A stretch of 32,193 nt of DNA, from positions 1 to 32,193 of the forward strand of contig NZ_JRGK01000265.1 of assembly GCF_000764645.1 (NCBI RefSeq), read 5' to 3'. Origin of the DNA: Aeromonas finlandensis (lineage in GTDB: Bacteria > Pseudomonadota > Gammaproteobacteria > Enterobacterales > Aeromonadaceae). The notes under the pieces are model-generated. The model did not search any database, had not been told where the DNA came from, and saw only the letters and a list, made by a program, of their open reading frames with translations. A program made the position numbers and the translations under genes. Below are positions 10,935 through 17,232 of this stretch, piece by piece (position 1 is the stretch's first letter; the number at the start of each line of letters is the position of its first letter).

Positions 10935-10976
10935 GATTAATTATTAATCGGTTAACCAGAAATTAAATTCTGTTAA
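10935..10976 (-). promoter_or_regulatory. ArcA-like repeat block upstream of nuoA
   Basis: This AT-rich block contains five copies of (A/G)TTAA on the plus strand at 10936, 10943, 10951, 10962 and 10972. The last three are spaced 11 and 10 bp apart, close to one helical turn. It also contains a perfect 15-bp palindrome (10935-10949) and GGTTAACC (10950-10957). ArcA recognises GTTAA-type direct repeats with about 11-bp spacing, and E. coli nuo is known to be repressed by ArcA. Its position some 90-130 bp upstream of the nuoA start fits such a role. Binding here is inferred. Confidence 0.4.
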
Positions 10977-11156
10977 GGAGTTCACTTTTATTTAGCAAAA
11001 ACGGCTGAAACGGAATCTTTCCGGCAAGTTTGTGGTGGCGATATTTTCACCAGCGCGTCCAATGGACGCAAAGTGTTCACCGCGTTTCCTATCTAAATGG
11101 CCATTGAGTATAGGAATGCAGGGGAGTGCAGGGAATTCGGGTAAATAGCAGATATA

Positions 11157-11200
11157 TGAACGTGACCCAGCCCCGAAGCAGTTTCGGGGGGGGCCGTTCA
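11157..11200. repeat. Stem-loop downstream of the stator B gene
   Basis: An inner stem CCCCGAA (11171-11177) pairs with TTCGGGG (11183-11189) around a 5-nt loop. An outer stem TGAACG (11157-11162) pairs with CGTTCA (11195-11200). It lies 17-60 nt after the stop codon of the stator gene at 11217. It may form the 3' end of that transcript, although neither strand has a convincing U-tract after the stem. The role as a terminator or RNA-protecting structure is undecided. Confidence 0.4.
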
Positions 11201-11216
11201 CAGGTTTGGAAGACGA

Positions 11217-12095
11217 TCAGGGTTTGAGCAGAGGGAGTGATTGTTCAGCTGCTTTCCCTTGGGAGAGGGTGATTTCGACCCGGCGGTTGGCCTGGCGGTG
11301 CTCCGCCGAATCATTGGCATAGCGGGGCTGGGTGTCGGCAACCCCTTGGGCGATGACACGTTTGGCATCCAGCTTGGGGTTGCCAAGCAGGGTTTGCACG
11401 ATAGATGAGGCTCTCAAGACCGAGAGTTCCCAATTGTTACGGTAGAGCTCCACCGGCGCCTGAGAGTCATCGGTATGACCGGTGACCACCACTTCCCCGG
11501 GGATATCAGCCAGGATGCCGGAGATCTTGCTGACCAGCGGCACGAACTGGGGTTGCAGAAACGCCGAATCGGCCGGGAACAGCGCCTTCTCTCCAATGCG
11601 GATCACCAGCTGGCTGCCAAGTTGCTCGACTTCCAGATCCTTGGATTCGATCTGTGCCTTCAGTTGCTGCTCCAGCTTCTGTTTGCTCACCTGTACCCAC
11701 TCCTGCTCCTTGGTTTTGTGGGGCCAGGATTCGGTGGCACTCGGTTTCTCTGATGCTCCAATGGTCTCATTGAAGGGGTCTGAGGCCGCCATGGGGGCAT
11801 CTTTTTCCAGCACCGTCTCTTTCTTGGGGCTGCTGGGTGTCGTTTTCGATTCTGGTTCAAGAATACCGGTGCCACCCTGCATCACCGGTGAACCTGCTGG
11901 CGGCGAAACCAGACCTATTTTACCCAATGACTCGATAAAGCCCTGGATCAGTACCCGGGTCTCGGATTGCTTGGCCATGGCAAAGGAGTAGAGCACCACG
12001 AACAGGGCAAACAGCAGGGTCATGAAGTCGGCATAGGAGACCAGCCAGCGTTCGTGGTTCTCCGGTGCTTCAGCCTTTTTCTTTTTCGCCACCAT
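11217..12095 (-). CDS. Flagellar motor stator protein, MotB/PomB type (candidate PomB2)
   Basis: This is the peptidoglycan-anchored half of a flagellar stator. A single N-terminal helix, WLVSYADFMTLLFALFVVLY, carries the ion-binding aspartate (Asp23 from the start chosen here). A variable linker and coiled segment follow, then an OmpA/MotB domain (VVVTGHTDDSQAP, then ELSVLRASSIV and RRVEITLS) that binds peptidoglycan. The protein is 292 residues from the ATG at 12095; a GTG one codon later at 12092 has better spacing from the GGAGG ribosome site. An upstream in-frame extension to 12149 lies inside the stator A gene and is unlikely. A. hydrophila is reported to have a second polar stator pair, PomA2B2, and this may be it; the ion used cannot be read from the sequence. 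Confidence 0.88.
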   Translation of the reverse strand: MVAKKKKAEAPENHERWLVSYADFMTLLFALFVVLYSFAMAKQSETRVLIQGFIESLGKIGLVSPPAGSPVMQGGTGILEPESKTTPSSPKKETVLEKDAPMAASDPFNETIGASEKPSATESWPHKTKEQEWVQVSKQKLEQQLKAQIESKDLEVEQLGSQLVIRIGEKALFPADSAFLQPQFVPLVSKISGILADIPGEVVVTGHTDDSQAPVELYRNNWELSVLRASSIVQTLLGNPKLDAKRVIAQGVADTQPRYANDSAEHRQANRRVEITLSQGKAAEQSLPLLKP

Positions 12096-12828
12096 GACCT
12101 CCCAGATAAGGTTCGAGGGTAACTTGTAGTCTGGCCTGTGACTCACCATCCACGATGCAGAGAATGCCGGTGAGGGTCATCTCCTTGTAGTGGCGGATTT
12201 GATGGGCGAAGGCTTTATAGCGGTTACCGAATGGCAAAAACAGCAGGTTGGCGGCGGATACCCCGTAGATGGTGGCGATAAAGGCCACCGCGATGGCGCC
12301 ACCCAGCTTGTCCGGCGCATCCAGCAGGCCCATGGCGTGGATCAGACCAAACACCGCGCCGACGATCCCCATGGTCGGGCAGTAGCCCCCCATGGCTTCA
12401 TAGAATTTGACCGTCTGCTCGAGATCTTCCTGCTCAAATTCGATCTCGTTTTCCAGCACCTCGTGGATCTTGGTCTTCTCATAGCCATCGACCATCATCT
12501 GTACCCCCTTTTTCAAAAAGGGATCCTTGATCTCTTCGATCATACCTTCGAGAGCCAGCATACCGCTGCGGCGGGCATTACCCGCGAGGGTCTCCAGCAG
12601 TTGTGCCTGCTCCAGCATGTCGAGCTTGAGTGGGGCCAACAACCACTTGAAGCGTTTGAGCGTGCTACCGACGACGGAGAAGGGGAACTGGGTCAAGGCG
12701 GCCCCGATAGTACCGCCGATAACGATAAGGAAAGCTGGCAAGTCGAGTAGTGCACTGGGGTGGCCACCCTCAATCATGTTGCCGCCAAGGATGGCGATTA
12801 ACGCCAGCGCCAAGCCGATTAAGCTCAT
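12070..12828 (-). CDS. Flagellar motor stator protein, MotA/PomA type (candidate PomA2)
   Basis: This is a membrane stator subunit that couples ion flow to flagellar torque. It has 252 residues with the four-helix MotA layout: two helices at the N-terminus (MSLIGLALALIAILGGNMIE; FLIVIGGTIGAALTQFPFS), a large cytoplasmic loop with charged residues (about 55-145), then YCPTMGIVGAVFGLIHAM and AVAFIATIYGVSAANLLF. The proline of the third helix is conserved. It overlaps the downstream stator B gene by 26 nt, so the pair is translationally coupled. The length and loop resemble PomA or Pseudomonas MotC more than E. coli MotA (295 residues). No other flagellar gene lies nearby, as is typical for an accessory stator. 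Confidence 0.9.
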   Translation of the reverse strand: MSLIGLALALIAILGGNMIEGGHPSALLDLPAFLIVIGGTIGAALTQFPFSVVGSTLKRFKWLLAPLKLDMLEQAQLLETLAGNARRSGMLALEGMIEEIKDPFLKKGVQMMVDGYEKTKIHEVLENEIEFEQEDLEQTVKFYEAMGGYCPTMGIVGAVFGLIHAMGLLDAPDKLGGAIAVAFIATIYGVSAANLLFLPFGNRYKAFAHQIRHYKEMTLTGILCIVDGESQARLQVTLEPYLGGHGGEKEKG

Positions 12829-12860
12829 TTTTTACACATCCCTGAATGTTGATAATGGCT

Positions 12861-12890
12861 AGTGTAGCTACTTAAGTATCAGTTTTTCAA
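12861..12890 (-). promoter_or_regulatory. Candidate sigma70 promoter of the stator operon
   Basis: Read on the minus strand, TTGAAA (12885-12890) and TACACT (12861-12866) are separated by 18 bp, and the -10 is about 32 nt upstream of the stator A start at 12828. The hexamers match consensus at 4/6 or better. I saw no flagellar sigma28 or sigma54 promoter here. The promoter is predicted by eye only. Confidence 0.45.
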
Positions 12891-13254
12891 AATGATATCC
12901 AATCTGTGAGCAATAAATAAGAGTGGTGTTCTGATAAGCCGTTGTCCTGTGATTGCGATGGCTTGAAAGGCAAGCAGTCATGACAGGTTTCGCTAACAGC
13001 CTCGTTAATACAAAACTCAATGACATTGGGAGATGGAGAGGTCGGGCCAGCCGAGGGTGTTGACTGAGCGCGGGGCAGGTAGCAGACGTTTCATCACGAA
13101 CGGGGTGAGGAGGGCATGATTTGCCACTGCGTGGCTCACCTTTGGGGGCGGCCGTTGGCTGTTCATCGCAGCAAGCTGTTCTGCGCGCCCCGGCGAGGGC
13201 TCTCCCCTTATCATAAGGGTTTGGTCTGCATAGGTGTTTGCGTTTGCCGGAAAG
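12891..13254. other. Non-coding stretch with a GC-rich block between tRNA-Ser and the stator operon
   Basis: No credible gene lies between the tRNA terminator and the stator promoter. A GC-rich block of about 200 bp (roughly 13018-13219) differs from its AT-richer flank at 12891-13017. It is bounded by two small inverted repeats, CAATG A CATTG (13018-13028) and CCCTTA TCA TAAGGG (13205-13219), and has an internal hairpin, GCCAC TGC GTGGC (13123-13135). A 65-codon minus-strand ORF (13017-13214) fills the block but has no recognised domain. It may be a dispersed repeat or decayed sequence. Confidence 0.45.
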
Positions 13255-13285
13255 CAAAAAAACCGACCCTGAGGTCGGTTTTTTA
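13255..13285 (-). terminator. Rho-independent terminator of the tRNA-Ser transcript
   Basis: A perfect 8-bp stem, AACCGACC with GGTCGGTT, around the loop CTGA spans 13261-13280. On the minus strand it is followed by a run of T residues (13256-13260 and the adjoining stem bases). It lies just downstream of the tRNA 3' end at 13290, so it ends that transcript. Confidence 0.85.
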
Positions 13286-13289
13286 AATT

Positions 13290-13377
13290 TGGCGGTGAGG
13301 GAGGGATTCGAACCCTCGATACGTTGCCGTATACACACTTTCCAGGCGTGCTCCTTCAGCCACTCGGACACCTCACC
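13290..13377 (-). tRNA. tRNA-Ser (anticodon GGA)
   Basis: This is an 88-nt class II serine tRNA with a long variable arm, reading UCC/UCU codons. The acceptor stem is GGTGAGG (5') with CCTCACC (3'), followed by G and an encoded CCA. The anticodon loop reads CTGGAAA (anticodon GGA), and the T-arm is GAGGGTTCGAATCCCTC. The gene sits alone, with its own promoter upstream and a terminator directly downstream. No second copy of its 3' end is visible in the window, so there is no sign of an integrated element. Confidence 0.97.
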
Positions 13378-13396
13378 AAATTTTGGTCTGTGGTTT

Positions 13397-13417
13397 AACG
13401 TGTTCAGCCAACACGTT
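13397..13417 (-). repeat. Hairpin in the tRNA-Ser precursor leader
   Basis: A perfect 8-bp inverted repeat (AACGTGTT, loop CAGCC, AACACGTT) lies 20 nt upstream of the mature tRNA 5' end and inside the leader that the predicted promoter would produce. It may influence processing of the precursor or protect its 5' end. The function is not known. Confidence 0.4.
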
Positions 13418-13449
13418 GTTCACTGCGCTGTTGCGCTGGAACGGGGCGT

Positions 13450-13478
13450 AATTTAGGGGAAAGGGCTGTGTGGGTCAA
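13450..13478 (-). promoter_or_regulatory. Promoter of tRNA-Ser with GC-rich discriminator
   Basis: On the minus strand TTGACC (13473-13478) and TAAATT (13450-13455) are spaced exactly 17 bp. The -10 is followed by ACGCCCCGTT, a GC-rich discriminator typical of stable-RNA promoters under stringent control. The predicted start is near 13443, which gives a precursor leader of about 65 nt. Confidence 0.7.
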
Positions 13479-13536
13479 CCTATTTTCCCCTTATTTTTCA
13501 TAATCTTTTCTGAATGCCTAACCCTTGCGCAAAATG

Positions 13537-13553
13537 CCGGTTTTTTAAACCGG
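13537..13553 (-). terminator. Possible terminator after the TPM-domain gene
   Basis: CCGGTTT, a 3-nt loop and AAACCGG form a 7-bp hairpin starting 2 nt after the stop codon at 13555. On the minus strand it is followed by CATTTTGCG, only a weak T-tract. It is a plausible end of the lemA operon but not a strong terminator. Confidence 0.45.
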
Positions 13554-13554
13554 A

Positions 13555-14172
13555 TCAGGGCTTGTCGAGGATGATCAGCGTGTCCGGCAGCTCGTTTTGA
13601 TCCCGGGTTGCCGGGAAGGCATCGGTCAGAATGGCGCTGACGCGCTCCACGCACTCCAGAAACCCCTGTTCGACCTCCTTGTTGCGCACTCGTGCCACGA
13701 AGTCGTAGATGATCTCCTGCCACTGACCATTATCGATATGCTGGGCGATGCCGTCATCCACCAGTATTTCTACATAGTGCTCGGCGGCCGAGACGAAGAT
13801 CAGCACCCCGAGTCGGTCGCGGGTGCGGTGCAGCCCCTGCTCGACAAATTGCAGGCGGGCCATCAGGGCCGCCCTGTGCTGGCGAACCTTCTTCGGGATC
13901 AGCCGCATCTTGATGGGGGTCCAGTGGAACAGCAGGCTCAGCAGCAGCCAGACTGACCACTGCACCAGCAGGATCTCGTACCAGCCGAGCCAGAAGCCGA
14001 GCTGGAATACCAGCAGGGGAGTGAGCATGGCCAGCAGCGCTGCCCAGAGGGTGGGAATGTAGCGGTACCCATCACTGGCCGGGGCCAGCACGGTGACCAG
14101 TTCAGCATCAGTCTCTAGCTCCGCTTCGCGCACCTTGGCCTGAAGCGTGTGGAAGAACTGTTTAGAAATCAT
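13555..14172 (-). CDS. TPM-domain membrane protein without signal peptide
   Basis: This 205-residue protein is the last gene of the lemA-TPM-TPM operon. It contains two closely spaced transmembrane segments (about residues 40-60 and 65-84) after a short N-terminal cytoplasmic stretch. A C-terminal half of the TPM type follows, recognised from LGVLIFVSAAEHYVEILVDD and the later helical segments. It lacks the signal peptide and Gly-rich tail of its neighbour at 14193. The molecular function of this family in bacteria is not established, although TPM proteins are often found beside LemA. The start at 14172 lies 20 nt downstream of the preceding gene's stop and is preceded by AGGAG. Confidence 0.8.
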   Translation of the reverse strand: MISKQFFHTLQAKVREAELETDAELVTVLAPASDGYRYIPTLWAALLAMLTPLLVFQLGFWLGWYEILLVQWSVWLLLSLLFHWTPIKMRLIPKKVRQHRAALMARLQFVEQGLHRTRDRLGVLIFVSAAEHYVEILVDDGIAQHIDNGQWQEIIYDFVARVRNKEVEQGFLECVERVSAILTDAFPATRDQNELPDTLIILDKP

Positions 14173-14192
14173 GATTTGTCTCTTTACTCCTG

Positions 14193-14915
14193 TTACCAGC
14201 CACCGGAGGCTCCGCCGCCGCCAAAACTGCCGCCACCACCGCTGAATCCGCCGCCAGAGCGACCACCAAAGGAGCCGGCACCAAATCCACCGGCCATGTA
14301 GGCTGCCCGACGTCGTCCCCCCGACCCACCGCCACCACCGCGCAGGTTGTGGAGCACGATCATCGCAATCACCATCAGAACAAACAGCCAGAAACCACCG
14401 GACTTATCATCTTTTGGTTGATCGACCGGCTGATACTCTCCGGCGAGTGCCTTCATGATGCTCTGGCTGCCCGCCATGATCCCGGCCACCATATCGCCGC
14501 GCTTGAAGGCAGGCAGGATGCGACCATGGATGATGTTGGCGGCGATGGCGTCGGGCAGGGCGCCCTCCAGCCCGTATCCCACCTCGATCCGCACCTTGCG
14601 CTCATCCTGGGCGATCAGCAACAGCACGCCATTGTTCTTGCCCTTCTGGCCGATCTCCCAGTGGCGGCCCAGCTGATAGCCATACTCTTCGATGGTCTCG
14701 CCCTGCAAGCTGTCAACGGAGACCACCACCAGCTGGATACCGCTGCGTTTTTCAAAGGCGGCCAGCTGTTGGGTCAGTTGATGGGCCTGTTTACGGGACA
14801 TCAGCGCTGCCTCGTCCACCACCCGTCCGCTCAGGGCCGGAAAATTCGGCGCGGCCTGCAGCACCGCCGTCCAGATCAGCAGAAAAGGGAGCAATGCACG
14901 CAGCATCATCTTCAT
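14193..14915 (-). CDS. YgcG-type TPM-domain protein with Gly-rich tail
   Basis: This exported, membrane-anchored protein has 240 residues. A signal peptide (about 1-21, ending LQA before APNFP) is followed by a TPM domain (about 25-150) with LVVVSVDSLQGETIEEYGYQ and NNGVLLLIAQDERKVRIEVG. A transmembrane helix lies at about 174-192, and residues 193-240 are almost pure Gly/Ser with Arg and Phe. The same architecture, including the GGGxSGGGG-type tail, occurs in E. coli YgcG. It overlaps the lemA stop by 4 nt (ATGA), so the two are coupled. The role is unknown; some TPM proteins have been described as acid phosphatases, which I cannot confirm here. Confidence 0.88.
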   Translation of the reverse strand: MKMMLRALLPFLLIWTAVLQAAPNFPALSGRVVDEAALMSRKQAHQLTQQLAAFEKRSGIQLVVVSVDSLQGETIEEYGYQLGRHWEIGQKGKNNGVLLLIAQDERKVRIEVGYGLEGALPDAIAANIIHGRILPAFKRGDMVAGIMAGSQSIMKALAGEYQPVDQPKDDKSGGFWLFVLMVIAMIVLHNLRGGGGGSGGRRRAAYMAGGFGAGSFGGRSGGGFSGGGGSFGGGGASGGW

Positions 14916-15502
14916 TGGAAGCTGACCTTGGGCGCCTCATCGGCACCGGGTTTGGCACTGAAACTGGGTTTGGCTTCCAGATCCGAGTAGAGCATCTTGT
15001 GCCAGATCACTCCGGGGAAGGTGCGAATCTCGGTATTGAACAGGCGCACTGCCTCGATATAGTCGCGGCGGGCCACCGAGATACGGTTTTCGGTGCCTTC
15101 CAGCTGAGCTTGCAGGGTCAGGAACTGCTGATCCGCTTTCAGCTCGGGGTAGCGCTCTACCACTACCATCAGGCGGGAGAGGGCGCTGGAGAGCTGGTTC
15201 TGCGCCGCTTCAAACTCCTTGAGCTGGGCAGGATTGCTCACCTGCACGCTGCCGACCCGGGCGCGGGCATCGGTGACCGCCTTGAGGGTCTCCTGCTCAT
15301 GGCTGGCGTAGCCCTTGATGGTTGCCACCAGATTGGGGATGAGATCGGCGCGGCGTTGATACTGGTTCTCCACCTGTCCCCAGCTCGCCTTGACCTGCTC
15401 ATCCAGGGTCGGAATGTTGTTCATGCCGCAGCCAGTCAAGCTCAGCAGCAGGGTCAGGGTCAACAGGCTCTGCGTGGTTCTGCGCCAGAGTGATGTGGCC
15501 AT
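14912..15502 (-). CDS. lemA: LemA family lipoprotein
   Basis: This 196-residue LemA-family protein is predicted to be an envelope lipoprotein with a helical-bundle domain. The N-terminus has a lipobox, SLTGC, with the modified Cys at 25 and a hydrophobic signal before it. The family core follows: ASWGQVENQYQRRADLIPNL, then VATIKGYASHEQETLKAVTD and later AVRLFNTEIRTFPGVIW. The ATG at 15502 was chosen over the longer ORF to 15583 because it has AAGGAG nine bases upstream and begins the signal sequence. It is the first gene of the three-gene operon with two TPM proteins. The function of LemA proteins is not settled. Confidence 0.92.
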   Translation of the reverse strand: MATSLWRRTTQSLLTLTLLLSLTGCGMNNIPTLDEQVKASWGQVENQYQRRADLIPNLVATIKGYASHEQETLKAVTDARARVGSVQVSNPAQLKEFEAAQNQLSSALSRLMVVVERYPELKADQQFLTLQAQLEGTENRISVARRDYIEAVRLFNTEIRTFPGVIWHKMLYSDLEAKPSFSAKPGADEAPKVSFQ

Positions 15503-15536
15503 CTTGTTGTTCTCCTTTGAAATGTCGAGCGATAGA

Positions 15537-15577
15537 GCACTGCCACTGGGTCGGCAGTGCGCTACCAAATAGCGCAC
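15537..15577 (-). repeat. Two overlapping, mutually exclusive hairpins between mepA and lemA
   Basis: One stem pairs GCACTGCC (15537-15544) with GGCAGTGC (15553-15560). The other pairs GTGCGCTA (15557-15564) with TAGCGCAC (15570-15577). Both are perfect 8-bp stems and share bases 15557-15560, so only one can form completely. They lie in the 93-nt gap between the mepA stop and the lemA start. Neither is followed by a U-tract on the minus strand. Confidence 0.5.
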
Positions 15578-15595
15578 CACCATACCAGCTTGGGG

Positions 15596-16333
15596 TCAGT
15601 TGCCACAACGCGCAGGAAGTATTGGTGGTTTGTTGATGCCGGATACCTTGGGCAGCTGGGGCTTGTCCTTGAGCCAGGAGGCCAGCTCTTCCCCGCAGCC
15701 GTTGCCGGGAGGAATGGGGGCCTGGGGCTCGCAATCGGGGCTGCCCACCGGGCAGCGTAGCCGCACATGGAAGTGGCTGAAGTGGCCCACCCAGGGGCGC
15801 AGCTTGGCGACCCAGGGCTCATCGCCCGCTTGCTTGCACACTTCGGCCTTGATCACCGGATTGACAAAAATGCGGGCCACATCGGGTTTGCTGGCGGCCA
15901 GCCGTAGCAGGGTGAGCTGCTGCGGGCCAAAGCGCCCCGGCAACATCTTGTAGCTGGGTTCGTCGATCAGCGCCCACTCCTTGGGAGCATCCTGCTCCCA
16001 TTTGCTAATGGGGCGGTTGGCCATGCGAAACCAGATATCGGCGTCGAGCCCGGTCTGGTGGCTGCGATGGCCGGAAGTAAAGGGGCCGCCACGGGCCATC
16101 GCCAGATCGGCGATGTAAAGATCCGGCAGCCCGGCCATGCGGGTCTGGTTGGCCAGCGCCTGCAGGTAGCGGATAAGGTCGGGGTGGCCGTAGTAGCGCA
16201 GCCGCTTGGTGCGGATCACCTGATAACCCGGCCCTTCGAGGGGCAGGGATACGCCGTTTTTCAGGCAACCGGCGGCATAACCGCCGATGGCTTCCGCTTG
16301 CAATACGGTCGCCAGCAACAGGGACGTCAGCAT
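15596..16333 (-). CDS. mepA: Penicillin-insensitive murein DD-endopeptidase
   Basis: This periplasmic zinc endopeptidase cleaves D-alanyl-meso-diaminopimelyl cross-links in peptidoglycan. The protein is 245 residues with a short N-terminal hydrophobic export signal. Zinc ligands and catalytic residues are visible: GHRSHQTGLDADIW gives His92 and Asp99 (7 apart, as His113/Asp120 in E. coli), and WVGHFSHFHVRLRCP gives His184, His187 and His189 (spaced as His206/209/211). The ATG at 16333 has AAGGAG seven bases upstream; the longer ORF to 16768 runs out of frame through the permease gene. The start overlaps the permease stop by 7 nt, so mepA appears to be the last gene of the amino-acid transporter operon. 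Confidence 0.95.
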   Translation of the reverse strand: MLTSLLLATVLQAEAIGGYAAGCLKNGVSLPLEGPGYQVIRTKRLRYYGHPDLIRYLQALANQTRMAGLPDLYIADLAMARGGPFTSGHRSHQTGLDADIWFRMANRPISKWEQDAPKEWALIDEPSYKMLPGRFGPQQLTLLRLAASKPDVARIFVNPVIKAEVCKQAGDEPWVAKLRPWVGHFSHFHVRLRCPVGSPDCEPQAPIPPGNGCGEELASWLKDKPQLPKVSGINKPPILPARCGN

Positions 16334-17232
16334 GTGCGTGCTCCTTGTCTTGCTTCGAGTCGGCTCAGCAGCACGAACAGACTCAAACATATCGATAAAT
16401 AGGCCGCCGCCACCAGCAGCCAGATCTCGTAGATCAGTCCGCTCGAGTTGGCCATCTCGGTGCCGACAAAGGTGAGCTCCTGCACCGAGATAAGGGAAAC
16501 GATGGCGGTATCCTTCACCAGCGCGATGAGCTGACCGGTGAGGGGGGGCAGCATCAGCAGCATGGCCTGCGGCAGGATCACCCGGCGCAGCCGCACCCAG
16601 GGGGAGAGCCCAAGGCTCTGCGCCGCTTCCCACTGACCACGGGGGATGGCGGCCAGCCCGGCGCGGACGATCTCGGCGACGAAGGCGGCGCTGATCATCC
16701 CCACACAGAGGGTGCCTGAGATGAGGTTTTCCCAGCGGGCTGGTGGGCCAAACAGCGCCTCTTGCCACGGGGAGAGCGATACGGTGCCGAGCCAGCGGGA
16801 GAGGCCGCTCGCGGGCAGCAGCTGGTTGGCGATAAAAAAGTAGAAGATGAAGATAAAGACCAGCGGTGGCAGATTGCGGATCAGCTGGATAAACAGGGTC
16901 GCGGGCATCACCAGCCAGGGGCGGCGGCTGAAGGCGGCCACCCCCAGCCCAGTGCCGAGCAGCAGCGCCAGCACCATGCCGAGCAGGGCGATGCGCAAGG
17001 TAGTGAGCAGACCGCCGAAAAAGTAGGGCAACTCGCCGTGAGGGCCGGGGGTGAACAGCAGTTCGAAGGCCTCATGCCAGCGCCACTGATAGGCCACCCC
17101 GATGTGCAAGCGGCTGGCCAGCCAGAGGCCAGACAGCAGCAGGATCAGCGCGATCACCCCATCCAGCCAGTTGATGTTCCGAAATGGCTCCCGGACTATG
17201 CGCCGGATGGTCTGTTTGAGGGCTATCAGCAT
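16327..17232 (-). CDS. Polar amino-acid ABC transporter permease (second)
   Basis: This inner-membrane permease (301 residues) belongs to the HisM/GltJ family. After an N-terminal extension and a first helix there is a larger periplasmic loop, then TLRIALLGMVLALLLGTGLG. The ABC-interacting EAA loop reads EIVRAGLAAIPRGQWEAAQS followed by LGLSPW, matching the usual EAA consensus. The ATG at 17232 shares one base with the binding-protein stop (TGATG), so I preferred it to an upstream start at 17259. It presumably pairs with the permease at 18071 to form the heterodimeric channel, as in GltJK-type systems. Confidence 0.92.
   Translation of the reverse strand: MLIALKQTIRRIVREPFRNINWLDGVIALILLLSGLWLASRLHIGVAYQWRWHEAFELLFTPGPHGELPYFFGGLLTTLRIALLGMVLALLLGTGLGVAAFSRRPWLVMPATLFIQLIRNLPPLVFIFIFYFFIANQLLPASGLSRWLGTVSLSPWQEALFGPPARWENLISGTLCVGMISAAFVAEIVRAGLAAIPRGQWEAAQSLGLSPWVRLRRVILPQAMLLMLPPLTGQLIALVKDTAIVSLISVQELTFVGTEMANSSGLIYEIWLLVAAAYLSICLSLFVLLSRLEARQGARTC

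Larger units (their letters stand above)
10844..11216. other. Intergenic region between nuoA and the stator operon
   Basis: This 373-bp stretch has no credible gene. The nuoA-proximal third is AT-rich and holds the candidate nuo promoter and the ArcA-like block. The middle contains a small palindrome (GCGTCC AAT GGACGC near 11054-11068) and no recognised motif. The stator-proximal end has a strong stem-loop (11157-11200). A 69-codon minus-strand ORF (10992-11201) runs through these structures and shows no domain, so I regard it as spurious. Confidence 0.6.

Noticed and set aside
10992-11201. 69-codon minus-strand ORF between nuoA and the stator operon
   Set aside because: It shows no ribosome site or domain and starts inside a stem-loop; the composition is that of intergenic DNA.
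13017-13214. 65-codon minus-strand ORF in the GC-rich block
   Set aside because: It has no recognised domain and fills a block with palindromic ends; more likely non-coding repeat sequence.
12868-13371. 167-codon minus-strand ORF covering the tRNA-Ser gene
   Set aside because: Its N-terminus (EGSNPSLTAK and the preceding residues) is simply the translation of the tRNA, and it runs through the terminator and the GC-rich block.
13290-13377. tRNA-Ser as an integration site for a genomic island
   Set aside because: No integrase and no second copy of the tRNA 3' end are visible in the window; the tRNA has its own intact terminator.
15596-16768. 390-residue version of MepA with a long N-terminal extension
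   Set aside because: The extension is an out-of-frame translation of the permease gene; the ATG at 16333 has a proper ribosome site and begins the export signal.
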